DNA from: Wohlfahrtiimonas larvae_A
GTDB lineage: Bacteria > Pseudomonadota > Gammaproteobacteria > Cardiobacteriales > Wohlfahrtiimonadaceae
DNA: 59,817 nucleotides
Direction of reading: 5' to 3'
Assembly (NCBI GenBank): GCA_040394195.1
Contig: JBEBSR010000008.1
Location: 1 to 59,817 of the forward strand
This document shows, piece after piece, positions 45,138 through 53,310 of this stretch. The position numbers and the translations under genes are program-made. Each line of letters opens with the position of its first letter. The first letter of the stretch is position 1. The notes below the pieces were generated by a model. The model ran no database searches. It was not told the DNA's origin and worked only from the letters and a program-made list of their open reading frames with translations.

Positions 45138-45813
45138 TCCTATTTTAGTTGCAAACAATTTAACAAAGTCCTATTTTGATCATAAAAATGAAGTCAAAGT
45201 ATTTTCCAATTTAAACTTCACTATTAATCCCAAAGATCGCATCGCGATTATTGGTGCATCAGGCTCAGGCAAGAGCACTTTATTGCATACATTATCAGGC
45301 TTGGATCAACCAACTTCGGGTGAAGTATTATTGAATGGTAAAGCATTCAGCCAAGGCTCTGAAAAAGAGCGTGGCATTTGGCGTAATCAATATTTAGGCT
45401 TTATTTATCAATTCCACCATTTGTTACCAGAATTTACAGCATTGGATAATGTTGCCATTCCTTGTGTGATTGGTGGAATGGCCGTTAAAGAAGCTCAAGA
45501 GCGTGCAAAAGAGATGTTGGTTCGCGTAGGATTATCTCATCGTATAGATCATAAACCTTCAGCATTATCTGGTGGTGAGCGCCAGCGTGTTGCCATTGCT
45601 CGTGCTTTAGTGACAAAACCCTTAGCAGTATTAGCAGATGAGCCAACTGGCAACTTAGATGCTGAAAATGCTCAAGCCATTTTTGATTTAATGTGCGAAA
45701 TCAATGAAGAGATTGGCACTGCACTTGTCGTTGTCACGCACGATTTAGAATTGGCACACAAAATGGATCACCGTTTTCGTTTAGATAATCACCAACTCAT
45801 TCAGGAACAATAA
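45130..45813 (+). CDS. lolD: Lipoprotein-releasing ABC ATPase LolD
   Basis: Cytosolic ATPase that powers lipoprotein release. Walker A GASGSGKS (42-49), Q-loop YLGFIYQFHHLLPEFTALDNV, signature LSGGERQRVAIARAL (about 146) and Walker B LAVLADEPTGNLD are present; the phenylalanine-histidine Q-loop context QFHHLLPEFTA is typical of LolD. Length 227. The gene order lolC-lolE-lolD differs from E. coli lolC-lolD-lolE. It overlaps lolE by 8 bases and is followed 2 bases later by the DedA gene. Confidence 0.94.
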   Translation: MSNPILVANNLTKSYFDHKNEVKVFSNLNFTINPKDRIAIIGASGSGKSTLLHTLSGLDQPTSGEVLLNGKAFSQGSEKERGIWRNQYLGFIYQFHHLLPEFTALDNVAIPCVIGGMAVKEAQERAKEMLVRVGLSHRIDHKPSALSGGERQRVAIARALVTKPLAVLADEPTGNLDAENAQAIFDLMCEINEEIGTALVVVTHDLELAHKMDHRFRLDNHQLIQEQ

Positions 45814-45815
45814 TC

Positions 45816-46475
45816 ATGACTGAAATTTTTATGCAATTTATAGATCTATTTCTGCATTTAGATAAATACTTAGAAATGGCAGTACAACAATACGGCGTTT
45901 GGATTTATATCATATTAATCGCAATTATTTTCTGTGAAACAGGTTTGGTCGTAACGCCGATTTTACCAGGTGATTCTCTATTATTTGCAGCAGGTGCTTT
46001 AGCTGCAATGGGTTTATTAGATATTTATATTCTATTTTTCACATTATTAATCGCTGCGATTTTGGGCGATGCCCTTAATTATCAAATAGGGCATTATGTG
46101 GGATTAAAAGTATTTAAAAAAGATGCCAAAATATTTAAATTAAAATATTTAGAAAAAACCCATAATTTCTATGAAAAATATGGCAGTAAAACGATTGTCA
46201 TTGCACGTTTTGTACCAATTGTACGTACATTCGCACCTTTTGTGGCTGGCGCAAGTAAAATGACTTATAAAACATTCGCCACTTATAATATTTTTGGTGC
46301 ATTTTTATGGATGTTTTTAATGCTCGGTGCGGGTTATATCTTTGGTACCATTCCTTGGATTAAAGATAATTTTTCTGTGATTGTTCTAGGGATTATCTTT
46401 ATTTCAATTTTACCAATGGTTTATGAAATTGGAAAAGCTATCTTAGAAAATCGTAAAAAAAATATAGAAAATTGA
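45816..46475 (+). CDS. DedA-family membrane protein
   Basis: Inner-membrane protein of the DedA/VTT family, recently linked to lipid carrier (undecaprenyl phosphate or phospholipid) flipping. The 219 residues have several hydrophobic helices and the family motifs ETGLVVTPILPGDSLLFAAGALAAMG and the FYEKYGSKTIVIARFVPIVRTFAPFVAGASKM region with its conserved arginine. It starts 2 bases after the lolD stop, so it belongs to the holA-scpB-lol unit. Whether it transports undecaprenyl phosphate here is inferred. Confidence 0.88.
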   Translation: MTEIFMQFIDLFLHLDKYLEMAVQQYGVWIYIILIAIIFCETGLVVTPILPGDSLLFAAGALAAMGLLDIYILFFTLLIAAILGDALNYQIGHYVGLKVFKKDAKIFKLKYLEKTHNFYEKYGSKTIVIARFVPIVRTFAPFVAGASKMTYKTFATYNIFGAFLWMFLMLGAGYIFGTIPWIKDNFSVIVLGIIFISILPMVYEIGKAILENRKKNIEN

Positions 46476-46484
46476 TCAGATTAT

Positions 46485-46513
46485 TTGCAAAATATCTGTA
46501 AAGCTTATAGAAT
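46485..46513 (+). promoter_or_regulatory. Candidate promoter of rho
   Basis: TTGCAA (46485-46490) and TAGAAT (46508-46513) with a 17-base spacer; leader about 114 bases. Confidence 0.55.
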
Positions 46514-46575
46514 TTGCGGACAAACAAATAATGGTCAATCTTTCCGACTGAATCAATTCCCTAATTTATTGTGCT

Positions 46576-46593
46576 TGGCTAAATCGGTAGCCA
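46576..46593 (+). promoter_or_regulatory. Hairpin in the rho leader
   Basis: Six-base perfect stem (TGGCTA / TAGCCA) with loop AATCGG in the long 5' leader of rho, about 40 bases before the start. rho is autoregulated through its leader in enterobacteria; whether this hairpin matters here is unknown. Confidence 0.3.
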
Positions 46594-46633
46594 TCATATT
46601 TAATTATCCTTTATTTAAATCTAGAATTAATCT

Positions 46634-47893
46634 ATGAACTTAACTGAATTAAAACAAATGCCAGCTGCTGAGCTAATCCGTATTGCTCAAGAAATGCAGT
46701 TAGAAGGCATCGCCCGTGCTAAAAAACACGATTTGATTTTCTCTATTTTAAAAGCGCACGCTAAAAATGGCGAAGAAATTTCTGGCGATGGCGTTCTTGA
46801 AATCTTAAATGATGGTTATGGCTTCCTTCGTGGTGTTGACAGCTCTTATATGGCTGGCCCTGATGATGTATACATCAGCCCATCACAAATTCGTAAGTTT
46901 AACTTAAGAACAGGTGATACTGTTTCAGGTAAAATTCGCCCACCTAAAGATAATGAGAAATATTTCTCACTCTCAAAAGTTGACACAATCAACTATGAGC
47001 CTTTAGAAAATTCTGTGCGTAAAGTAGCATTTGAAAACTTAACGCCAATCCATCCAAATGAATTATTAAAGATGGAACGTGGTAATGGTTCAAGTGAAGA
47101 CATTACAGCACGCTTGATTGATATGGTTGCTCCAATTGGTAAAGGTCAACGTAGCTTAATCGTTGCACCACCAAAAACAGGTAAAACTGTAATGTTGCAA
47201 AACATCGCACAATCCATCGAAACAAACTTCCCAGAATGTTATCTCATCGTATTATTGATCGATGAACGTCCTGAAGAAGTGACGGAAATGAAGCGTTTAT
47301 TGAGAAATGGTGATGTGATCGCATCAACATTTGATGAACCCGCTGTTCGTCATGTACAAGTTGCTGAAATGGTGATCGAGAAAGCACGCCGTTTAGTAGA
47401 ACATGGCCGTGATGTTGTGATCTTATTAGACTCAATTACACGTTTAGCACGTGCATATAACGCAGTTGTACCTTCATCAGGTAAAGTGTTATCAGGTGGT
47501 GTAGATGCAAACGCATTGCATCGTCCTAAACGCTTCTTTGGTGCAGCTCGTAACATTGAAAATGGTGGCAGCTTAACCATTATCGCAACAGCATTAGTAG
47601 ATACTGGCTCAAAAATGGATGAAGTTATTTATGAAGAGTTTAAAGGTACAGGTAACTCTGAACTTCATTTAGATCGCTCAGTATCTGAAAAACGAATTTT
47701 CCCTGCAATTGATATTAATCGTTCTGGTACGCGTAAAGAAGAACTCTTAACAGATCCTGACGATTTGGCGAAAATGTGGATTCTCCGTAAGATTTTATAT
47801 CCTATGGATGAGATCCAATCAATGGAGTTTGTTCTAGAACGACTCAAAGAAACGAAAACAAATCAAGCATTTTTTGACGCAATGAAACGCTAA
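46634..47893 (+). CDS. rho: Transcription termination factor Rho
   Basis: Hexameric RNA-dependent ATPase/helicase that ends transcripts. The N-terminal helical domain (MNLTELKQMPAAELIRIAQEM) is followed by the RNA-binding cold-shock-like domain with GYGFLRG, then the RecA-like motor with PIGKGQRSLIVAPP (168-180), Walker A APPKTGKT (178-185), the Q-loop/R-loop region GKVLSGGVDANALHRPKRFFGAARN and LLDSITRLARAYN. Length 419 matches E. coli (419). The ribosome binding site is poor, which could relate to autoregulation. rpmE2 follows 100 bases later with its own promoter. Confidence 0.97.
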   Translation: MNLTELKQMPAAELIRIAQEMQLEGIARAKKHDLIFSILKAHAKNGEEISGDGVLEILNDGYGFLRGVDSSYMAGPDDVYISPSQIRKFNLRTGDTVSGKIRPPKDNEKYFSLSKVDTINYEPLENSVRKVAFENLTPIHPNELLKMERGNGSSEDITARLIDMVAPIGKGQRSLIVAPPKTGKTVMLQNIAQSIETNFPECYLIVLLIDERPEEVTEMKRLLRNGDVIASTFDEPAVRHVQVAEMVIEKARRLVEHGRDVVILLDSITRLARAYNAVVPSSGKVLSGGVDANALHRPKRFFGAARNIENGGSLTIIATALVDTGSKMDEVIYEEFKGTGNSELHLDRSVSEKRIFPAIDINRSGTRKEELLTDPDDLAKMWILRKILYPMDEIQSMEFVLERLKETKTNQAFFDAMKR

Positions 47894-47896
47894 GTA

Positions 47897-47925
47897 TTGC
47901 GCAAAAAATATCTTTTTGTTAGAAT
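47897..47925 (+). promoter_or_regulatory. Promoter of rpmE2
   Basis: TTGCGC (47897-47902) and TAGAAT (47920-47925) with a 17-base spacer; leader about 60 bases with a short GGCT/AGCC hairpin possibility. Confidence 0.55.
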
Positions 47926-47993
47926 ATCGTGCTATTTTAAACTAAGTAGGCTTTTTATTAGCCGTTGTTTTTTACTTATTACTGGATTTTATT

Positions 47994-48236
47994 ATGAAAG
48001 CAGAAGGTCATCCTAACTATCGCCCAGTTGTTTTCCAAGACAGCTCAAGCGATTTCGCGGTTTTAACGCGTTCAACAATCAACACTAAAGATACTATTGT
48101 TTGGACAGATGGTAACGAATACCCTCTTTACAAAATCGAAGTTTCTTCACAATCACACCCTTTCTTCACTGGTAAACAAAATATCGTGGATACAGAAGGT
48201 CGTGTTGATCGCTTCCGTAAAAAATACGGTCGTTAA
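47994..48236 (+). CDS. rpmE2: 50S ribosomal protein L31, type B (zinc-independent)
   Basis: Ribosomal protein of the L31 family (80 residues). The sequence KAEGHPNYRPVVFQDSSS and the ending VDTEGRVDRFRKKYGR fit type B, and there are no cysteines at all, so it lacks the CxxC zinc-binding pair of type A L31. In bacteria with both types, type B replaces type A under zinc limitation. Whether a type A copy exists elsewhere in the genome cannot be seen. The gene follows rho, a place where L31 genes are often found. Confidence 0.93.
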   Translation: MKAEGHPNYRPVVFQDSSSDFAVLTRSTINTKDTIVWTDGNEYPLYKIEVSSQSHPFFTGKQNIVDTEGRVDRFRKKYGR

Positions 48237-48249
48237 TCGATTCAAATTA

Positions 48250-48274
48250 AAAAGCATCTTTAATAGATGCTTTT
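48250..48274 (+). terminator. Terminator after rpmE2
   Basis: Perfect 10-bp stem (AAAAGCATCT / AGATGCTTTT) with a 5-nt loop and a nine-T run. Confidence 0.92.
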
Positions 48275-48292
48275 TTTTTGAACATTTGAATT

Positions 48293-48321
48293 TTGCTAAG
48301 TTGCTCAAGCTCGTTTATATT
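48293..48321 (+). promoter_or_regulatory. Candidate promoter of gltA
   Basis: TTGCTA (48293-48298) and TATATT (48316-48321) with a 17-base spacer; leader about 63 bases. Confidence 0.5.
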
Positions 48322-48390
48322 AGTCCCATGTGTTATTAGCCATAACATATTTATTGGAAGATCTTATAAAGATCACTATGGAGGATAAAA

Positions 48391-49671
48391 ATGACAACTA
48401 CCAATAGAAATAGCGTTACCTATATTGATAACCGCACACAAAAACAAGCTGAATTCCCAATTTTGGAATCGGTATATGGTGATGATGTTGTAGATATCGC
48501 AACAATGAATCGTACATTGAACTTATTCAGCTACGATCCTGGTTTCGTTTCAACAGCAAGCTGTGAAAGTGCTATCACTTATTTGGATGGAGATAAAGGC
48601 GAACTACTTTACCGTGGTTACCCTATTGAGCAATTAGCAGAAAGATCAAGCTACCTTGATGTTTGTTATTTGATTTTTAACGGTGAATTACCAACGTTAA
48701 CAGAATCAAAAGACTTCGAAAACATCATCATGACACACAGCCTAATGCACGAAAACTTAAAAGTATTCCTGCAAGGCTTTAGATATGACTCTCACCCAAT
48801 GGCGATTCTTGCGGGTACAGTAGCATCTATGGCTGGCTTCTATCATGATAAGTTAGACATTCATAACCCTGAACACCGCATGATCACAGCACATCGCTTG
48901 ATCTCAAAAATGCCAACATTAGTTGCAGCTGCGTATAAACATTCGATTGGTATGCCATTAGTTTACCCAACGAACTCTTTATCATATGCGGGTAACTTCA
49001 TGAACATGATGTTCAGTTCACCATGTGCGCCTTATGAAATTGATCCAATTGCTGAAAAAGCAATGGATGTATTGTTCATTTTACATGCTGACCATGAGCA
49101 AAATGCTTCAACATCTACAGTACGTATGGCAGGTTCTTCTGGTGCAAACCCCTATGCTGCAATTTCTGCAGGTATCTCATCTTTATGGGGTGCATCACAT
49201 GGCGGTGCAAACGAAGCTGTATTAACAATGTTAGCTGAAATTGGTTCAGTTGAGAATGTTGCTAAATTCGTTGCAAAAGCAAAAGATAAAGAAGATCCAT
49301 TCCGCTTGATGGGCTTCGGACACCGTGTTTATAAAAACTTCGATCCACGTGCTAAATTAATTAAAGGCATTGCAGATGAAGTATTAGCAAAATACGGTAA
49401 TGATCCATTGATGGAAGTTGCAAAACGTTTAGAAGAAGTTGCATTGAAAGATGAATACTTCATCGAGCGCAAGTTATATCCTAACGTAGACTTCTACTCA
49501 GGCATCATCTACAAAGCATTGGGCTTCCCAACACAAATGTTCACACCATTGTTCGCATTAGCGCGTACAGTTGGTTGGATTACACACTGGAATGAGATGA
49601 TCGCAGATCCTAAGATGAAGATCTCTCGCCCAAGACAACGTTACATCGGACACACTCTCCGAAATATGTAA
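48391..49671 (+). CDS. gltA: Citrate synthase
   Basis: Condenses acetyl-CoA and oxaloacetate to citrate at entry to the TCA cycle. The 426 residues show the type II (long) form with an N-terminal beta region, then GDKGELLYRGYPIEQLAE, the active-site histidines in LWGASHGGANEAV and GFGHRVYKNFDPRA, and the aspartate in FYSGIIYKALGFP. The N-terminal extension is where the NADH allosteric site lies in gammaproteobacterial enzymes. GGAGG precedes the ATG, and the gene ends with a terminator before pyrB. No other TCA genes are adjacent. Confidence 0.96.
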   Translation: MTTTNRNSVTYIDNRTQKQAEFPILESVYGDDVVDIATMNRTLNLFSYDPGFVSTASCESAITYLDGDKGELLYRGYPIEQLAERSSYLDVCYLIFNGELPTLTESKDFENIIMTHSLMHENLKVFLQGFRYDSHPMAILAGTVASMAGFYHDKLDIHNPEHRMITAHRLISKMPTLVAAAYKHSIGMPLVYPTNSLSYAGNFMNMMFSSPCAPYEIDPIAEKAMDVLFILHADHEQNASTSTVRMAGSSGANPYAAISAGISSLWGASHGGANEAVLTMLAEIGSVENVAKFVAKAKDKEDPFRLMGFGHRVYKNFDPRAKLIKGIADEVLAKYGNDPLMEVAKRLEEVALKDEYFIERKLYPNVDFYSGIIYKALGFPTQMFTPLFALARTVGWITHWNEMIADPKMKISRPRQRYIGHTLRNM

Positions 49672-49684
49672 TTTATTTAATTTT

Positions 49685-49708
49685 AAAACCGCCAGATATG
49701 GCGGTTTT
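49685..49708 (+). terminator. Terminator after gltA
   Basis: Perfect 10-bp stem (AAAACCGCCA / TGGCGGTTTT) with loop GATA and a T-run, 32 bases before pyrB. Confidence 0.92.
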
Positions 49709-49740
49709 TTTTGGAACCATTCTGACTTAAAAGGAAAATT

Positions 49741-50748
49741 ATGAACACTCTACTAGGCCAATCTGTATTATCATGCGAACAATTCGATCTTCACACATTG
49801 AATAAACTGTTCACATTGGCAGATATTTTACAGCCAGTTGCATATGGCAAAGCCTATACTAAAGTGCTAGATGGCGCTGTAATGGGCAGCCTTTTCTTCG
49901 AAGCAAGTACGCGTACACGTTTAAGCTTCGATGCTGCTTTCATGCGCTTAGGTGGTAAAGTTTCAAGTACAACGGGTGTTTCATTCTCCTCAATCGTTAA
50001 AGGTGAATCCATTGAAGATACAGCACGCGTAATTTCAGGCTATTTTGATGTATTAGTAGTGCGCCACCCTGAAGAACAAGCAATCTACAAAATGGCACAA
50101 TCTACAGATATTCCTGTAATTAATGGCGGTAATGGTGCAGGTGAGCATCCAACACAAGCATTATTAGATGCATACACAATCCACAATGAATTCAAATTGA
50201 ATGGCAAAACAATGGACGGTTGTAAAATCGCAATGATTGGTGATTTGCGTTATGGCCGTACTGTTCATTCATTAGTAAAATTAATGTCTTTATACAAAAA
50301 TATTACATTCACATTTGCATCACCTGATTTCTTAAGAATGCCTGAATACATCACTGAATTTGCGCGTGAACGAGGCCATACTATAATTGAAACAGATGAG
50401 TTGAAACATGGTATCCACAACAATGATGTAATTTATGCAACACGCATTCAAAAAGAGCGCTTCACAGAAGGTGAAGAAACTCGTAAGCCTGAATTAAGCT
50501 TCCGCATTAACCAATCAATGATTGATCAATATGCGATGAAAGATGCCATCATCATGCACCCACTACCGCGTGATAGCCGTGAAAATGCTAATGACTTAAG
50601 CAACGACCTAGATCAAGATCCACGTTTGGCAATTTTCCGTCAATCTGATGCTGGTGTTCCTGCAAGAATGGCATTGTTTGCAATGGTTTTAGGTGTAGAT
50701 AATGGTATTGAAAATACAATCAAACCAGCAGGTTGGTTTGTTCCTTAA
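49741..50748 (+). CDS. pyrB: Aspartate carbamoyltransferase catalytic chain
   Basis: Catalyses carbamoyl phosphate plus aspartate to carbamoyl aspartate in pyrimidine synthesis. The carbamoyl phosphate loop STRTR is at 56-60, followed by the 80s-loop-type segment SFSSIVKGESIEDTARVIS, NGGNGAGEHPTQALLDAYT with the active-site His, and MHPLPRDSRENANDL near the C-terminus. At 335 residues it is longer than the 311-residue E. coli chain. No pyrI regulatory subunit and no other pyr gene is adjacent. There is little room for a promoter between the gltA terminator and the start (AAAGGA as ribosome binding site). Confidence 0.94.
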   Translation: MNTLLGQSVLSCEQFDLHTLNKLFTLADILQPVAYGKAYTKVLDGAVMGSLFFEASTRTRLSFDAAFMRLGGKVSSTTGVSFSSIVKGESIEDTARVISGYFDVLVVRHPEEQAIYKMAQSTDIPVINGGNGAGEHPTQALLDAYTIHNEFKLNGKTMDGCKIAMIGDLRYGRTVHSLVKLMSLYKNITFTFASPDFLRMPEYITEFARERGHTIIETDELKHGIHNNDVIYATRIQKERFTEGEETRKPELSFRINQSMIDQYAMKDAIIMHPLPRDSRENANDLSNDLDQDPRLAIFRQSDAGVPARMALFAMVLGVDNGIENTIKPAGWFVP

Positions 50749-50757
50749 TTTCAAAGG

Positions 50758-50786
50758 TTAACGGTTCTGAGATTATCAGCTATAAT
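50758..50786 (+). promoter_or_regulatory. Promoter of eno
   Basis: TTAACG (50758-50763) and a perfect TATAAT (50781-50786) with a 17-base spacer; leader about 35 bases with AGGAGAG as ribosome binding site. Confidence 0.6.
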
Positions 50787-50827
50787 TAGGATTTACATTT
50801 CATTTATGCATCCTCTAGGAGAGAATT

Positions 50828-52114
50828 ATGTCAGCCATTAAACAACTAGTTGCTCGAGAAATCATTGATTCACGTGGCAATCCAACAGTTTGGGTAGAAG
50901 CTACTTTAGAATCTGGTGTAAAAGGTGTTGCTGCTGTACCAAGTGGTGCATCAACAGGTGCAAGAGAAGCAATCGAATTGCGTGATGGTGATAAATCACG
51001 TTACGGTGGTAAAGGCGTATTAAAAGCATGTGAAAATGTGAATGGCGAAATCTTAACAGCAGTTCGCGGTATGGATGCTGCTGATCAAAAAGCTTTGGAT
51101 GCTAAATTGATCGCATTAGATGGTACAGACAATAAAGCTCGTTTAGGTGCGAACGCATTATTGGGAGTTTCATTAGCAGTTGCACATGCTGCTGCAAATG
51201 AAAAAGGCATCCCTTTATATCGTCATTTAAACGATGCAACACAATACGTATTGCCTGTGCCAATGATGAACATCTTAAATGGTGGTTCTCATGCTGATAA
51301 CTCAGTAGACGTTCAAGAATTCATGATTTTGCCAGTAGGTGCACCTTCTTTCAAAGAAGCTGTACGCTGGGGTGCTGAAATTTTTCATGAATTGAAAAAT
51401 GTATTGAATGCTCGTGGTTTAGCAACAACTGTTGGTGATGAAGGTGGTTTTGCGCCTAACTTGTCTTCAAATGAAGAAGCTTTAGAAGTCATCATGGCTG
51501 CAATCAAAGATGCAGGTTATACACCTGGTAAAGATGTATTTTTAGGTTTAGACGTTGCATCATCTGAATTCTACAAAGATGGTAAATACGTTTTAGAATC
51601 AGAAGGAAAATCTTTCACATCTGAAGACTTTGCTGATTTCTTAGCTGATTGGGCTGCACGTTATCCTATCATCACAATCGAAGATGGCATGGATGAGGCT
51701 GACTGGGCTGGTTGGAAAGTATTGACTGAAAAATTAGGCGATAAAATCCAATTAGTAGGTGACGATTTGTTCGTAACTAACACAAAGATTTTGAAAGAAG
51801 GCATTGATAAAGACATTGCCAACTCAATCTTAATTAAGTTCAACCAAATCGGTACATTAACTGAAACTTTAGAAGCTATCAAAATGGCTGATGACGCGAA
51901 CTATACGTCTGTAGTATCTCACCGTTCAGGTGAAACATCAGATGTAACGATTGCTGATTTAGCAGCTGCTGCATTGAGCACGCAATTGAAAACAGGTTCA
52001 TTGTGCCGTTCTGACCGTGTTGAAAAATACAACCGTTTGATCTGCATCGAAGAAGAATTAGGTAATAATGCTATCTATGCAGGTAAATCTGCATTTAAAG
52101 CAGTGAAGTTCTAA
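50828..52114 (+). CDS. eno: Enolase
   Basis: Converts 2-phosphoglycerate to phosphoenolpyruvate; in many gammaproteobacteria it is also part of the RNA degradosome. The 428 residues begin with REIIDSRGNPTVWVEA, and contain PSGASTGAREAIELRDGD, the substrate loop, the magnesium ligands in EDGMDEADW and VGDDLFVTN, the catalytic lysine in LIKFNQIGTLTET and SHRSGETSD. Everything is intact. The usual neighbours pyrG and ftsB are not present; instead it lies after pyrB with its own promoter and ends in a hairpin terminator. Confidence 0.97.
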   Translation: MSAIKQLVAREIIDSRGNPTVWVEATLESGVKGVAAVPSGASTGAREAIELRDGDKSRYGGKGVLKACENVNGEILTAVRGMDAADQKALDAKLIALDGTDNKARLGANALLGVSLAVAHAAANEKGIPLYRHLNDATQYVLPVPMMNILNGGSHADNSVDVQEFMILPVGAPSFKEAVRWGAEIFHELKNVLNARGLATTVGDEGGFAPNLSSNEEALEVIMAAIKDAGYTPGKDVFLGLDVASSEFYKDGKYVLESEGKSFTSEDFADFLADWAARYPIITIEDGMDEADWAGWKVLTEKLGDKIQLVGDDLFVTNTKILKEGIDKDIANSILIKFNQIGTLTETLEAIKMADDANYTSVVSHRSGETSDVTIADLAAAALSTQLKTGSLCRSDRVEKYNRLICIEEELGNNAIYAGKSAFKAVKF

Positions 52115-52134
52115 TTTGAAAATTTATAAAAATT

Positions 52135-52162
52135 AATATTATTGCTGAACGGTAATAATATT
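52135..52162 (+). other. AT-only hairpin after eno
   Basis: Perfect 9-bp arms (AATATTATT / AATAATATT) around a 10-nt loop, 20 bases after the eno stop and just before the terminator hairpin. Role unknown; weak in stability. Confidence 0.4.
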
Positions 52163-52175
52163 AGAAATACAAACT

Positions 52176-52204
52176 AAGTGATGGATATAATCAATCCATC
52201 ACTT
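52176..52204 (+). terminator. Terminator of eno
   Basis: Perfect 11-bp stem (AAGTGATGGAT / ATCCATCACTT) with a 7-nt loop and a T-run. Confidence 0.9.
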
Positions 52205-52232
52205 TTTTTATTGCTTCAATCAAGGCTCAGTC

Positions 52233-52808
52233 ATGAATGATACTCACAAAATTATCCACACTTTATCCACAGAACGTTTAATCTTACGTGAATGGGAAGA
52301 TTCTGATCTACCAAGCTTATATCAAATGGTATCTGATCCTGATGTCATGGAATTCTTTCCTTCCATATTGTCTGAAGCTGAAGCTCATGATTTTCTCAAG
52401 GCTATTCAAGATAAAATGAACCAAAATGGTTGGGGAATGTGGGCTTGTGAATTGAAAGCTACACAAGAAATTATTGGCTTTGTTGGCTTAAATATCCCTA
52501 AAGATGATTTCTATTTTAATCCTTGTGTAGAAATTGGTTGGCGCTTACGCAAAGAGTTTTGGCATCAAGGGTTGGCACAAGAAGCAGCTCGAGAAGTACT
52601 CAAATTTGGTTTCACAGAACTGAATTTAGATAAAATTGTTGCCTTTACAACTATCACTAATCTTCCATCACAAGCTTTAATGAAAAGATTAAATATGGTT
52701 AAAAATGCTCAACATTTTAATCATCCAAGATTAGAAGAGGATCACCCTTTAGCTGAACATGTACTATATGAGCTGGCAAAAAATTCATGGCTAAATTTTC
52801 AAAATTAA
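52233..52808 (+). CDS. GNAT-family acetyltransferase, RimJ/RimL-like
   Basis: Acetyl-CoA-dependent N-acetyltransferase of 191 residues. The N-terminal strand TERLILREWEDSDLPSLYQMVSD is typical of the RimJ/RimL subgroup. The acetyl-CoA-binding segment is WRLRKEFWHQGLAQEAAREVLKFGF, and the C-terminal FTTITNLPSQALMKRLNM also fits the subgroup. Substrate is unknown; RimJ/RimL act on ribosomal protein N-termini, others on small molecules. CAAGG precedes the ATG. It is alone between the eno terminator and a strong bidirectional terminator. Confidence 0.85.
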   Translation: MNDTHKIIHTLSTERLILREWEDSDLPSLYQMVSDPDVMEFFPSILSEAEAHDFLKAIQDKMNQNGWGMWACELKATQEIIGFVGLNIPKDDFYFNPCVEIGWRLRKEFWHQGLAQEAAREVLKFGFTELNLDKIVAFTTITNLPSQALMKRLNMVKNAQHFNHPRLEEDHPLAEHVLYELAKNSWLNFQN

Positions 52809-52817
52809 GATATGAAT

Positions 52818-52849
52818 AAAGCCAATGTTTCACATGAAACATTGGCTTT
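52818..52849. terminator. Bidirectional terminator
   Basis: A long, perfect stem of about 15 bases on each side (AAAGCCAATGTTTCA / TGAAACATTGGCTTT) with only CA between the arms and T-rich sequence on both strands. It separates the GNAT gene from the convergent small secreted protein gene. Confidence 0.9.
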
Positions 52850-52862
52850 AAAATAATCTAAT

Positions 52863-53288
52863 TTAGATAGAATCTAGCATATCTTGTCGCATCATCAATG
52901 CTTTAATACCCTGATCGAATAACTCCATCAATGATTTATCTTTCATTGCATCTTTAAGCATATCCATACCACTTTGATTAGGATCTAAATGATTAAATTG
53001 CTCTGAACCTTTTCCTCTAGCTGGATAAGGTAAACCATTTTGTAAAATAATCTCTTTTTGAGTTGGCGTAGAAAGAGTAATATTAGTTTGATCAATCCAT
53101 TTTTTATCAGCTTTCGTTGCTGTCTCGCTGCATTCAAATTGTGTATAAACAACTTTGTTATTTTCATCAATACATTTATTTAAAGCTTTAGATTTAGGCA
53201 TTTGAATGGTAGATGAATCTAACATCGGCACTTGAGCTGTCGCTATGGCCGAAATAAAAATGATTAATAAGGTAATACAATATTTCAT
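52863..53288 (-). CDS. Small secreted DUF4124-like protein with a G9 tract at its start
   Basis: A signal peptide (1-18, ending ISAIATA) precedes about 123 exported residues. The segment LNKCIDENNKVVYTQFECSE matches the DUF4124-type pattern, K-C-x-D-x-x-x-K-x-x-Y-x-x-x-x-C, whose two cysteines probably form a disulfide. The rest is hydrophilic, with a helical C-terminus, and no other domain is recognised. It is paralogous to the next gene upstream: both have a K-C...V-Y-T-x-F-x-C unit, then W-x-x-x-T-N-I-T. Directly before the ATG is a run of nine Gs preceded by AGA, so the G-run itself forms the ribosome binding site with no spacer. It is the second gene of a two-gene unit. Confidence 0.65.
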   Translation of the reverse strand: MKYCITLLIIFISAIATAQVPMLDSSTIQMPKSKALNKCIDENNKVVYTQFECSETATKADKKWIDQTNITLSTPTQKEIILQNGLPYPARGKGSEQFNHLDPNQSGMDMLKDAMKDKSLMELFDQGIKALMMRQDMLDSI

Positions 53289-53297
53289 CCCCCCCCC
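53289..53297 (-). repeat. Homopolymeric G9 tract abutting a start codon
   Basis: On the minus strand, AGA followed by nine Gs and then ATG. In an AT-rich genome a run of nine Gs is unusual, and slippage there would change the distance and strength of the ribosome binding site. Seen directly; the effect is inferred. Confidence 0.9.
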
Positions 53298-53310
53298 TCT
53301 ATAAACAAAA

